From assembly GCF_013265555.1 (NCBI RefSeq), contig NZ_CP041345.1, positions 1,224,581-1,288,580 of the forward strand: DNA of 64,000 nucleotides. The letters are read 5' to 3'. The notes below the pieces were generated by a model, which saw only the letters and a program-made list of their open reading frames with translations, ran no database searches and was not told the DNA's origin. Source of the DNA: Tenuifilum thalassicum (GTDB taxonomy: Bacteria > Bacteroidota > Bacteroidia > Bacteroidales > Tenuifilaceae). Shown here piece after piece: positions 8,635 to 17,112 of the stretch. Numbering within the stretch: the first letter of the stretch is position 1; each line of letters begins with the position of its first letter. Both the position numbers and the translations under genes were made by a program.

Positions 8635-10932
8635 TTAGTTACTTCGAATGTACTTTAACATGGAGAAAATCCCCAACGACGCAATGGCAAGTACCGTTAT
8701 TTCTCCCATGGTATCCAATCCTCTAAAATCGACTAAAATAACATTAACAACATTTCGCCCCTTAGCAAGCAGGTAGCTCGATTGGGCATAAAAATCTCTT
8801 ACAGGCGATGCGGAAGGTAAGGTATGTATCCATAATAAAATAATTGTCATGGTAATGCCAAAGAGCAGGGCAGGAATCATCAGCTTAATTTTATTGCTCC
8901 TTTTTATTTCTATGAACTTAGGAAGATAGTTAAGGGTTAGCACAAAAAGAACAATGGTTAGCGTTTCAATAAGAAACTGGGTCATTGCCACATCGGGACC
9001 ACCAAAATAAAGGAAGGTGGCGGCAGTTCCATATCCAATTAGGCCTAGAGAAACTATTGAGGTTAAACGTGATTTGGCAACCAACGTATTTGCTATTCCG
9101 ATTCCCATAAGTATAACAAAAACAAGTTCGTACCATTTCAGTTGGGTAAGCTCATAAAAGTTTTGGAGGTGTATAGAATTATTACTCAATAGAACCTGTA
9201 ACCATATTATCGATATTAAAGTTAAGGTGATGATAATTAGATAGTTCCTTAATATTCCAGATTGAAAGAATTTTGTTTGTCCCTTGGCAACTCTCAATAG
9301 TGCAGGGATGCTTTTGTTATAAACATTTTCGGGGCCTGGTTTCTGGTTAAGTTTATGCTTATCGGAAAAGGTAAGCAACCTTTTTCTTGCTTTAAAAAGT
9401 AGATAGCCAAACACGAGTGTTAGTAAGCTTAGCGCAAAAATTATTGTAAATCCATGCCAAAGGCCAAGCTCAAGAACATGCTCAACATCTAGAATTTGGT
9501 TTGATGAATGGTGGAGTATAGGTTGAGCCAGCTGTTCAGAAAATATACCACCAATTAATCCGAGTGTTGCGAGAACAATTGGCCCCCATAACATTGGCCC
9601 AGGGGCTTCATGCACCTGTTTTGGTGTTTCGGAAGTTTTACCAGTAAATATTTTATGTCCGAATTCAAATGCTAAGCCAGCAAACATTACTCCGGTTACA
9701 AAAGTACCAAATCCAATTATGCTACTTGCAAAGGAAGAGCTGAATGCTGCGCCATAAAGAATCTCTTTGGCTATAAATCCAAAAAAGGGAATTACACCGG
9801 CCATGGAAAGCGATGCAAGTGCAGCGGCGTAAAATGTATAGGGCATTTTTTTCCCTAATCCCGATAGTTTTGACAAATCTCGACTACCAGCTTCGTGGTC
9901 AACATTTCCTGTAACCATAAAAAGCGTGCCTTTATAAAGGGCATGGGCAAGCAGGAATACCATTGCTGCTTGAACAGAAATAGTTGTTCCCATTCCAAGG
10001 AGTAGCATCATAATACCAAGAGCGCTAATAGTGGTGTAAGCCAGCACCTTTTTCATATCGGTATGGGTAATTGCAATAATTGCCCCGTATACCATGGTTA
10101 TTCCGCCAATATGAATTAGGGTTAGTGTCCATACATCTGAGTTATTGAATAAGGGAGAGAGCCTTGCAACAAGAAAGACTCCAGCTTTTACCATGGTTGT
10201 TGAGTGTAAATATGCACTAACAGGTGCCGGGGCAGCCATGGCATTGGGTAACCAAAAATGAAATGGGAATTGTGCCGATTTGGTGAGCGCACCAACTAAT
10301 ATAAGAGCAGCTATTATTGGTTTTAACTGGTTGCCATCAAGTAGGGTAGGGTTGTTTAAAATTTCTGTAATGTTGAAGGAGCCTACCTCTATGCCAAGTA
10401 ATATAAATCCTGCTAGCATAAATAAGCCTCCCATTACAGTCACTAGCATCGCCATTAATGCCGATTTTCGGGATTCCTCCTGATGATGGTAGTAGCCAAT
10501 TAGCAGGTACGACGACAAGCTGGTTAGCTCCCAGAATATGAAGAGAATTAACAGGTTGTTCGACATTACAATGCCTAGCATTGCAGTCATAAAAAGGCTT
10601 AAATAGAGAAAGAATCTTCCCTTGTTGGGGTCGTTTTGTAGGTAGCTATTTGCATAGTTAAAAATGAAAAAACCAACGCCAGAAATCAGTAGCACAAAAA
10701 ATATACTTAAGCCATCGAGTCTAAATGATAAATCTAGGTTGATTGATTTAACCCATTCGTACGATTCGGTTACATACCCAATTTCTATTACGTTCTCAAG
10801 TCTTGATATTGCCCATACAAATATTCCTATAGGCACTATACTTAGTATTGTGCCAACTCCTTTTGGGAAGTACTTGTGCAGTGGTACCGAGAGTAATGCT
10901 GCTAGAAATCCTGTAAGTATTACGTATATCAC
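8635..10932 (-). CDS. mrpA: Na+/H+ antiporter subunit MrpA (NuoL-like)
   Basis: The 765-residue protein is the largest Mrp subunit. The N-terminal part (about 1-490) is a NuoL-like antiporter domain with E135 in [11 protein letters not shown] and the lysine-bearing [15 protein letters not shown] motif. The C-terminal part (about 580-765) carries the MbhD/MbhE-like helices ([13 protein letters not shown] and [14 protein letters not shown]). It is the first gene of mrpABCDEFG, which uses the proton gradient to expel Na+. The start is GTG 10932. The whole operon is read from the minus strand with spacings under 50 bases. Confidence 0.95.
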   Translation of the reverse strand: MIYVILTGFLAALLSVPLHKYFPKGVGTILSIVPIGIFVWAISRLENVIEIGYVTESYEWVKSINLDLSFRLDGLSIFFVLLISGVGFFIFNYANSYLQNDPNKGRFFLYLSLFMTAMLGIVMSNNLLILFIFWELTSLSSYLLIGYYHHQEESRKSALMAMLVTVMGGLFMLAGFILLGIEVGSFNITEILNNPTLLDGNQLKPIIAALILVGALTKSAQFPFHFWLPNAMAAPAPVSAYLHSTTMVKAGVFLVARLSPLFNNSDVWTLTLIHIGGITMVYGAIIAITHTDMKKVLAYTTISALGIMMLLLGMGTTISVQAAMVFLLAHALYKGTLFMVTGNVDHEAGSRDLSKLSGLGKKMPYTFYAAALASLSMAGVIPFFGFIAKEILYGAAFSSSFASSIIGFGTFVTGVMFAGLAFEFGHKIFTGKTSETPKQVHEAPGPMLWGPIVLATLGLIGGIFSEQLAQPILHHSSNQILDVEHVLELGLWHGFTIIFALSLLTLVFGYLLFKARKRLLTFSDKHKLNQKPGPENVYNKSIPALLRVAKGQTKFFQSGILRNYLIIITLTLISIIWLQVLLSNNSIHLQNFYELTQLKWYELVFVILMGIGIANTLVAKSRLTSIVSLGLIGYGTAATFLYFGGPDVAMTQFLIETLTIVLFVLTLNYLPKFIEIKRSNKIKLMIPALLFGITMTIILLWIHTLPSASPVRDFYAQSSYLLAKGRNVVNVILVDFRGLDTMGEITVLAIASLGIFSMLKYIRSN

Positions 10933-10982
10933 TTTGCTTGCAAATTGTAAATTTTATAAACAGATAACTATTGCTTCACTGA

Positions 10983-10990
10983 CAAAAATA
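10983..10990 (-). promoter_or_regulatory. Candidate -7 box for the mrp operon (TATTTTTG)
   Basis: On the minus strand this matches TAnnTTTG, about 50 bases before mrpA. A TTTG at 11016-11013 lies 22 bases further upstream, slightly longer than the usual 19-20. The rest of 10933-11205 shows no gene. Confidence 0.4.
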
Positions 10991-11205
10991 GTGAATATAG
11001 TTTGTGTAATAGCAAATTTAACAGCAGTTGGGTTTGAATTGTTCAGAATTACTTCAATATGCTGACTTTAATTGTTTAATATGAGGTAAGTGTAGATAAT
11101 AATTACAACTTTCTTTATTGCTAAAAGGTACATTTAAATTTGAGAAGCTTATCCATTGTTTCTTTTAAGAAAATCCAACATCAAGTTTTTAATTATAGGC
11201 CTAAA

Positions 11206-13395
11206 CTAAAGCTTTGGAAAAGAGATATAAAATGTAGTACCTTTCCCAACCTCAGATTCTAGCCATATTTTTCCTCCTAATTTTGCTACAGCTTTTTTAA
11301 CAATTGCTAGTCCAATTCCAGTCCCAGGGAATTCTGATTGTGAGTGTAATCGTTGAAAGATATTAAAAATCTTTTCGTGGTATTCTGTCGGAATTCCAAT
11401 ACCATTATCGTTGATTGAAATTATAATGCTATCCACCTCTTCTTTAGCAGAAATAGTTACAATTGGAGTTTCCCCTTCTCGGTTATAGGTTATGGCGTTT
11501 ATTATAAGATTTAAGAAGATTTGTTTAAGGAGCGATGTGTCGGCATTAACAGCAGGCAGGTTGTTTTCTACTACTATTTGTGCATTTTTCTTTTTTATAT
11601 CTGTTTCTAGGTCTTTTAAAACTGTTTCAATGAAGATATTTAAGTCAATCTTTTGCTTCATTATTTCATTTTTCGAAAGGCGTGCAAATCGAAGCAAGTC
11701 GTTAATAAGGTTAGTCATGTTGTTACTTGCAACTATAATGTAGTTAAAGTATTTAAGGGCTTCGCTATTTAAACTATCCTCGTAACGGCTTGCAATTATC
11801 TCTGAGAAACCTAAAATAGAACGCAAAGGAGCTTTTAAATCGTGCGAAATGGAGTAGGCAAACTCTTCAAGTTCCCTATTGGCCTGTTGTAGTTCTGCTG
11901 TACGTTCAAGAATACGCTGTTCCAGCTGTTGGTTTAGCTCTTTTATCTCTTTTTCAATCTTTTCCCTTACAGCTATTTGTTCTAATAACCTTTCTTTCTG
12001 CTTCTCGTTCTCTTCAAAGAGGCGAATATTTTCAATTGAAATAGCTACATGCCCAGCTACAATCTGCAGATGCTCTAGGTCGATAGTCGTAAAGTGCCAT
12101 TTAGGATTTTTAGAACAAACCTCAAGAGTACCTATCACTCGTTCATCAGCTAAAAGTGGAATAATTGCAAGGTTTTCAAATTTAAGTACATCAATGCTGT
12201 AACCAGTTGGAATTATGCCTTTTTCTTTTAGCTGCTTTTTTGTAAATGAAATGGGGCTTTTTAATACTAATATATCATTAACTGCATAATTCTTAATGTC
12301 TATTTCTTCTGGAATCTCATCAGTAAGGTTATATTTGGTAAAAACTTTTAGCTTATTGTTTTCCAGAACACGTACAACAACAGAATCAATATTGAATGCG
12401 CTCTTAAATTTTTGAATCATCTCATAGGTTTGCTCTATTGCCGATTGCTTTCCTATCCTTGCAACGTTAAGGCTCGATATTAGTTTTAGCCTTGAATTGT
12501 AATACTCTAGTTCTTTAGTTCGGAGTTTTACAAGATTTTGAAGTAAGATGATAAAAAATAGCACTGTTGAAATAGAAGCAAATACTATTAAAGCGATTAT
12601 GTATCGGTTTTTGTAGAACCACGAGCTAATAGTTAATGGAAACCATCTTTTATAAATCCTATCAAACTCTCCGCTTTCCTTTAGCTGAATAATACCACGG
12701 TTTATTTTATTTAAAAGCAGCAGGTTTCCTTCTTTCACAACAAAGGAGTATTCTCGCGGAAAAACTTTTCCAACAATAATCACAGAGTCAGTGTACTCTT
12801 TTATTGACTCCTTATCGATAATATGCGAAAGCAACGCGGCATCGACCTTCTTTTCTATAAGTAGCTTTAGAGCATAAGGTTCATCTTTTGCGGGAACTAG
12901 CTTAATAGAAGGGTAGTTCTCCCTTAAAAATTCTTGTATTGTTGATGCATTAAGTGCTGCAACTCTTTTACCAGCCAAATCCTCTAAAGTATATATGCCT
13001 TTTGTCCCTTTGCGAATGTATATTTCCTCGTATGTAACCATATGAGGAATGGCGTAATCAACAATACTATCCCGTTTTTTTGTATAGAACATGTCGGAAA
13101 TGTGGATGGTGCCAGCCTCCTCAAATTCCCGCTTAATATCTGACCATACTCCTAGCTTGATTTTAACGAAAAAGCCCTCCTTTTGTGCTATAGCTTTAAT
13201 AAGATCGATGTTGAAGCCGTTTGGATTGCCATTCTCGTCAATATATTCAAATGGAGGAAAGTTGGAATCGCTCCCAAACACCAGGGTGTCGGGTAGCGAT
13301 GTTTGGGCTGAGTTTCTTAGTGAAAGCAATAGCATTAGCAGAATGAAAAGAACTCGGCAGCTTAAAACTACTTTTGATATTGGTTGCCCTTTCAT
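11206..13395 (-). CDS. Sensor histidine kinase with periplasmic amino-acid-binding-like domain and GAF domain
   Basis: The 729-residue protein has a signal peptide (1-30), a type 3 solute-binding domain (about 35-255, with SDSNFPPFEYIDENG), one membrane helix (about 265-287), a GAF domain (about 305-460), a coiled coil, a HisKA box with H518 (YSISHDLKAPLRS) and an HATPase domain with NAITYN, DNGIGIP and GTGIGLAI motifs. The layout resembles BvgS-type sensors that bind a small ligand in the periplasm. No response regulator lies next to it, so its partner is unknown. Confidence 0.92.
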   Translation of the reverse strand: MKGQPISKVVLSCRVLFILLMLLLSLRNSAQTSLPDTLVFGSDSNFPPFEYIDENGNPNGFNIDLIKAIAQKEGFFVKIKLGVWSDIKREFEEAGTIHISDMFYTKKRDSIVDYAIPHMVTYEEIYIRKGTKGIYTLEDLAGKRVAALNASTIQEFLRENYPSIKLVPAKDEPYALKLLIEKKVDAALLSHIIDKESIKEYTDSVIIVGKVFPREYSFVVKEGNLLLLNKINRGIIQLKESGEFDRIYKRWFPLTISSWFYKNRYIIALIVFASISTVLFFIILLQNLVKLRTKELEYYNSRLKLISSLNVARIGKQSAIEQTYEMIQKFKSAFNIDSVVVRVLENNKLKVFTKYNLTDEIPEEIDIKNYAVNDILVLKSPISFTKKQLKEKGIIPTGYSIDVLKFENLAIIPLLADERVIGTLEVCSKNPKWHFTTIDLEHLQIVAGHVAISIENIRLFEENEKQKERLLEQIAVREKIEKEIKELNQQLEQRILERTAELQQANRELEEFAYSISHDLKAPLRSILGFSEIIASRYEDSLNSEALKYFNYIIVASNNMTNLINDLLRFARLSKNEIMKQKIDLNIFIETVLKDLETDIKKKNAQIVVENNLPAVNADTSLLKQIFLNLIINAITYNREGETPIVTISAKEEVDSIIISINDNGIGIPTEYHEKIFNIFQRLHSQSEFPGTGIGLAIVKKAVAKLGGKIWLESEVGKGTTFYISFPKL

Positions 13396-13508
13396 TTTAC
13401 CTTTTCCTTAGCTTTGAATAATTTGATTGTTATTCCTTTCTTCGAAAGTTAATGATTATTAATGGGAATATCAATGACGTTTGCCATAAAGTTTGGGTTT
13501 TTAAGAAG

Positions 13509-14192
13509 TTATCCGATAAGGGCATATCGCTTTAGCATTTCTCTATTGGCAATATAAATGTCCTTCTCAACCAGCTTAATTACTCCTTCACGTTCGAACT
13601 CTTTAAGAATTTTTGTGGTATTTATGTGGGAAATTCCTGCGAAGTTAGCAATGTCCTTACGGGTGAGTAGTCGGAAAATATTTATATCCCTTAATCGATT
13701 TTCAGTTAAAAAAAGGAGTGTCAAGGCGAGTCGGCCGGCCATTTGCTTATAGGTTAGCCGGGCATGAAATTCCATGAGTGCGTTCTCGTCTTCGGCGGCT
13801 CTTTTAAGTAATCTTAGTGCCAAATTTGAGTTAGTTTCAAGTAACGATTTTAGCAGGGCAGTATTAATAACGCAAGCGGTAATATTGGTTAAGGCTTTAT
13901 AGGAATAGTTACAGCTGGTAACTCCCAAAACGCTTTGAATTCCTATAAAATCACCTTCTCTAAGAATATCAACATTAACGGCTCTGTCTTCATCTGTCTC
14001 TATGTATTTTAGTACAAAGCCTTCTGTAATAAATATTACCTGGTTAGGAGCCATCCCTTTTTTGATAAGCAGCTCTCCCTTTTTAAAAGAAATTACTTTG
14101 CGCCCAGCAGAAAGGGCTTCCCATTGCTCCTGAGTTATCAGGTTAAAGCATGAAACGGGTAAGTCGGATTTTACACATCCATTTGTTTTCAT
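13509..14192 (-). CDS. Crp/Fnr-family transcriptional regulator
   Basis: The 227-residue protein has a cyclic-nucleotide-binding-like beta roll (about 20-140) and a Crp-type winged helix (about 150-220, with LTRKDIANFAGISHINTTK). Cysteines at positions 6 and 16 and two more near 93 and 107 do not match the E. coli FNR cluster spacing, so an Fe-S cluster is unproven. It is divergent from the osmC-trxB operon, and two palindromic sites lie in the shared intergenic region, so it probably controls that operon and possibly itself. The effector is unknown. Confidence 0.9.
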   Translation of the reverse strand: MKTNGCVKSDLPVSCFNLITQEQWEALSAGRKVISFKKGELLIKKGMAPNQVIFITEGFVLKYIETDEDRAVNVDILREGDFIGIQSVLGVTSCNYSYKALTNITACVINTALLKSLLETNSNLALRLLKRAAEDENALMEFHARLTYKQMAGRLALTLLFLTENRLRDINIFRLLTRKDIANFAGISHINTTKILKEFEREGVIKLVEKDIYIANREMLKRYALIG

Positions 14193-14322
14193 TAACGATA
14201 CTCAAATTATAAATAAACACGATGATTAACTTGTAAATGTTTATTTTGTTCACACTCTTAATTAAATAAAGCATTGAGTTTGTAGCTACCTTCCAAAATC
14301 AACTTTTCAAAGTTAAACAGAA

Positions 14323-14336
14323 TTGGTAAATACCAA
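14323..14336. promoter_or_regulatory. Palindromic operator candidate 1
   Basis: A perfect inverted repeat TTGGTA-AA-TACCAA lies between the divergent Crp/Fnr gene and osmC, centred about 77 bases before the predicted osmC transcript start. Confidence 0.45.
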
Positions 14337-14343
14337 CTTTTTG

Positions 14344-14363
14344 TTTGGTACATGTTACCCAAA
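14344..14363. promoter_or_regulatory. Palindromic operator candidate 2
   Basis: A near-palindrome TTTGGTA-CATGT-TACCCAAA shares the TTGGTA half-site with the first operator candidate 7 bases away. It is centred about 52 bases before the predicted transcript start, compatible with activation by a Crp/Fnr dimer. Confidence 0.45.
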
Positions 14364-14391
14364 CAACACTAAATATCATGTTTAAGGCAAG

Positions 14392-14399
14392 TACTTTTG
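14392..14399 (+). promoter_or_regulatory. -7 box of the osmC-trx operon (TACTTTTG)
   Basis: A perfect TAnnTTTG, identical to the box before the hcp operon at 43472. No clear -33 element is present, which fits an activator-dependent promoter. Confidence 0.5.
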
Positions 14400-14424
14400 T
14401 CGTGCAAATTAAAATTTAATTATA

Positions 14425-14841
14425 ATGAAACATATAGTTGATACCGAATATAAGGATGGGATGGCCTTTGTTTCAAAGGTGAATGGCCACGATATTGTAA
14501 TAGATGCGGTAGCCGAAGTTGGTGGCCAAAATCTTGGCCCACGTCCTAAGGAACTTATGCTAGCCGCACTTGGTGGCTGCACTGGAATGGATGTGATTTC
14601 CATTCTTAAAAAGATGCGCGTTGAGGTTGATTACTTCAACGTTAAGGTTGAAGCAGAAATGACCGAGGAGCACCCTAAACATTACAATGCCATGCATATT
14701 ATTTACCAGTTTAAGGGTAAGGATTTGCCTTTGGATAAGCTGGAAAAGGCAATAAACCTCTCACAGGAAAGGTACTGCGGTGTATCGTTTGTTTACCGTA
14801 AGGCAATGAAACTAACTCACGAAATTCAAATATTAAACTAA
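14425..14841 (+). CDS. OsmC-family peroxiredoxin-like protein
   Basis: The 138-residue protein has the two conserved cysteines of OsmC/Ohr proteins, C52 (LGGCTGMDV) and C118 (ERYCGVS). These form the redox-active pair that reduces organic hydroperoxides. It is the first gene of a redox operon that also encodes a thioredoxin-like protein, thioredoxin reductase and thioredoxin, which could recycle its disulfide. The divergent Crp/Fnr gene suggests joint regulation. Confidence 0.92.
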   Translation: MKHIVDTEYKDGMAFVSKVNGHDIVIDAVAEVGGQNLGPRPKELMLAALGGCTGMDVISILKKMRVEVDYFNVKVEAEMTEEHPKHYNAMHIIYQFKGKDLPLDKLEKAINLSQERYCGVSFVYRKAMKLTHEIQILN

Positions 14842-14853
14842 AAATAAAAAGCT

Positions 14854-15210
14854 ATGACACTAGACACAAATTTAACCCACATTGCATCGGCAGATGAGTG
14901 GAAGAAGATTCTAGAAGAGAATGAGAATGTAATGATTTGCTGTGGACGAATGGGCCCTATGTGTATTCCAGTTTATGGCATCATGGAGGAGCTCGAAGAT
15001 GAGTATAAGCATGTGAAATTTGCCGACATGCTATTCGACCTTCCCGATGCAGCAGTCATTAGAAATGCTCCTGAAGCTAAAGGTTTTATGGGACTTCCTT
15101 TTACCATGTATTACAAGAATGGGAAGGTGGTAAAGGCAACCAGCAGCATTCAAAGCATGGAGCAGGTTCGTGCCATACTTGATGAACAGTTTGGTAAACC
15201 ACAAAACTAA
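14854..15210 (+). CDS. Thioredoxin-fold protein with non-canonical active site
   Basis: The 118-residue protein fits a thioredoxin fold by its FADMLFDLPDAAVIRNAP and GLPFTMYYKNGKVV segments. In place of WCGPC it has CCGRMGPMCIP, so the usual CxxC is lost, while cysteines at about 30, 31 and 38 remain. It lies between osmC and trxB (12- and 5-base gaps), so it probably acts with them, perhaps as a thiol carrier or peroxidase partner. No specific function is known to me. Confidence 0.75.
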   Translation: MTLDTNLTHIASADEWKKILEENENVMICCGRMGPMCIPVYGIMEELEDEYKHVKFADMLFDLPDAAVIRNAPEAKGFMGLPFTMYYKNGKVVKATSSIQSMEQVRAILDEQFGKPQN

Positions 15211-15215
15211 TTGCT

Positions 15216-16166
15216 ATGACTCAAAGTAACCATTACGATGCTATTGTAATTGGTGCTGGGCCTGCCGGTTTAACGGCAGGCATTTACCTTTCAAGGGCTA
15301 AGCTAAATACTCTTATCCTTAACCATGGTACCGTTGGCGGGCAACTTGTATTAACCCATGAGATAGCTAACTATCCTGGCGTTGAACCAACAAGTGGTTA
15401 CAAGCTGGCTTCAACTATGAAAAAACAGGCCCAATCGTTCGGTGCTGTTATTAAGACTATCTCGCAGATACCCCAAATTTCAGTTGATGGTAGCTTAAAG
15501 GTTGTTAAGGTGGGCGATACAAGTTATACCGCAAGCGCGCTAATCCTTACACCCGGTGGAACACCACGTATGCTCGGAGTTAAAGGTGAGCTGGATTTTA
15601 AAGGTCAGGGTATCTCGTATTGTGCAACATGCGATGGTGAGTTCTTTACAGGTAAGGAGATTATAGTAGTTGGAGGTGGAAACTCAGCTTTAGAGGAAGC
15701 TGTTTCACTTAGCAAGTACGCTTCAAAGGTAACAATTGTGCACCAATTTGACCATTTTCAAGCATTCCCGGCTTATGTTGAGGAGGCTAAAGCTAATCCT
15801 AAGATCAATTTTATCATGGAAACCCTTGTTGAGGAGTTTGTTGGTGATGGGAAATTGGAGAGAGTACTGTTGCACGATAAGAAAACTGGTGAACGAAAAT
15901 GGTTTAACACCGAGGGAGCATTTATATTTATTGGATATCAGCCAAACACTGAGTTTCTAAAGGGCTTGATAGACCTAAACGAGAGGGATGAAATTGTAGT
16001 GGATGCTGATATGCAAACATCTGTAGCAGGTATTTTTGCAGCTGGCGATTCCATTGCAAAGCGTTACCGTCAAGTTACTACAGCTGTTGGTGAAGCTACA
16101 ATTGCTGCACTTGCTGCCGCAAACCATGTTTTTGAGTTGAAACGAACCGAAAAAGTTACAGCATGA
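15216..16166 (+). CDS. trxB: Thioredoxin-disulfide reductase
   Basis: The 316-residue flavoprotein has an N-terminal FAD motif (GAGPAGLTAGIYLSRA), the redox pair C136-A-T-C139 followed by D (YCATCDGEFF), an NAD(P)-binding motif (VVGGGNSALEEA) and the C-terminal FAD motif (GIFAAGDS). It transfers reducing equivalents from NAD(P)H to thioredoxin. The stop overlaps the start of the membrane-anchored thioredoxin gene by four bases (ATGA). Confidence 0.96.
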   Translation: MTQSNHYDAIVIGAGPAGLTAGIYLSRAKLNTLILNHGTVGGQLVLTHEIANYPGVEPTSGYKLASTMKKQAQSFGAVIKTISQIPQISVDGSLKVVKVGDTSYTASALILTPGGTPRMLGVKGELDFKGQGISYCATCDGEFFTGKEIIVVGGGNSALEEAVSLSKYASKVTIVHQFDHFQAFPAYVEEAKANPKINFIMETLVEEFVGDGKLERVLLHDKKTGERKWFNTEGAFIFIGYQPNTEFLKGLIDLNERDEIVVDADMQTSVAGIFAAGDSIAKRYRQVTTAVGEATIAALAAANHVFELKRTEKVTA

Positions 16167-16579
16167 GTACCTGGTTAATCATTCTTCTTGCTTTTATAGC
16201 ACTTTTGGTAATCATGTTTGCATATGGTTACTATAAAATGAAAAATGTTGAGAATATTCCAACTAGCCAAAACATCATTCATTTGACCGATAAGAACTTT
16301 GCAAATATCACACGAAATGGCGTAACCATTGTTGACTTTTGGGCTGAGTGGTGTACTCCCTGTAAGATGCTTGTCCCGGTAATGAACGAGATTGCCGACG
16401 AATTAAAAGGTCAGGTGAAGGTTGGAAAACTCAACGTGGAGACATCGCGACAGGTTGCAGCAAGGTACAATATCCGGAATATTCCAACGGTTATCATTTT
16501 TAAGAATGGTAAAGAGGTTAAGCGTTTGGTTGGAGTGAAACCCAAAAATACTTATCTTAAGGAACTTAAGTCGATTTAA
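16163..16579 (+). CDS. Membrane-anchored thioredoxin
   Basis: The 138-residue protein has one N-terminal membrane helix (about 3-22), then a thioredoxin domain with the canonical active site W63-C64-T-P-C67-K and the cis-proline segment IRNIPTVI. Orientation of the helix is not certain; a cytoplasmic domain would be reduced by the TrxB encoded just upstream, with which it overlaps. It is the last gene before a strong terminator. Confidence 0.93.
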   Translation: MSTWLIILLAFIALLVIMFAYGYYKMKNVENIPTSQNIIHLTDKNFANITRNGVTIVDFWAEWCTPCKMLVPVMNEIADELKGQVKVGKLNVETSRQVAARYNIRNIPTVIIFKNGKEVKRLVGVKPKNTYLKELKSI

Positions 16580-16600
16580 TTACTTTCGACATACTACAAC

Positions 16601-16634
16601 GAGAGGCACCTCGTTTTTGAGGTGTCTCTTTTTT
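16601..16634 (+). terminator. Rho-independent terminator of the osmC-trx operon
   Basis: A 10-bp stem (GAGGCACCTC / GAGGTGTCTC, one G-T pair) with a GTTTTT loop is followed by six T. Confidence 0.9.
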
Positions 16635-16649
16635 GTTTGAATCCAAGTT

Positions 16650-17060
16650 CTAAATATCCTTAAAAACGCGAGCTAACGAATGGCCTGGTGCATCGAGTTT
16701 TAAATCTAAGAAGTGCCCAAATGGAGTTTGGTACACCTCATAGTCTACCGATTTAAGCCTTTTTTCAACGTTTTCAAATAGTTTAAGGGTAAATTCTGGG
16801 TCAGCTTTACTTTCGGAAAGGTGAGCAAAGGAGTGTAGGATAACTTTTTTTACCCCATTTTTACCGCATACCCACTTAATATTTTTAACCAGCTTCTTTT
16901 CAACATCGGCCATACGTTCCTCATCCTCTTTCTCAGCCTGAATAAATGCAACCTGAATATCGGAAAATTCTTTTGGCTCTTTTGCCTCAGGTACAAAATC
17001 TAGTGTCCTGGTTGTTGGGTTGTAGCCGAATGTTTTGCAATACAAAAAAAGTGCTTTCAT
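16650..17060 (-). CDS. Free-standing archaeal-type threonyl-tRNA synthetase editing domain
   Basis: The 136-residue protein matches the archaea-type N-terminal editing domain of ThrRS (DTD-like fold). Shared features are a hydrophobic start with C7 (LFLYCKTF), IQAEKEDE, HSFAHLSESKADPE and the C-terminal TPFGHFLDLKLDAPGHSLAR. In archaea this domain removes serine from mischarged tRNA-Thr and ancient relatives act on D-aminoacyl-tRNA. Here it is not fused to a synthetase. Trans editing of aminoacyl-tRNA is the likely role, by inference from family. Confidence 0.82.
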   Translation of the reverse strand: MKALFLYCKTFGYNPTTRTLDFVPEAKEPKEFSDIQVAFIQAEKEDEERMADVEKKLVKNIKWVCGKNGVKKVILHSFAHLSESKADPEFTLKLFENVEKRLKSVDYEVYQTPFGHFLDLKLDAPGHSLARVFKDI

Positions 17061-17112
17061 GACCTTTGGTTTAAAAGTTGCTTGAATCTAAAAAACGTAA
17101 TTGTTGACCAAA

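Noticed and set aside
11492-12202. Plus-strand frames opposite the sensor kinase gene
   Set aside because: Ser/Phe-rich antisense products of coding sequence with HisKA and GAF motifs on the other strand.
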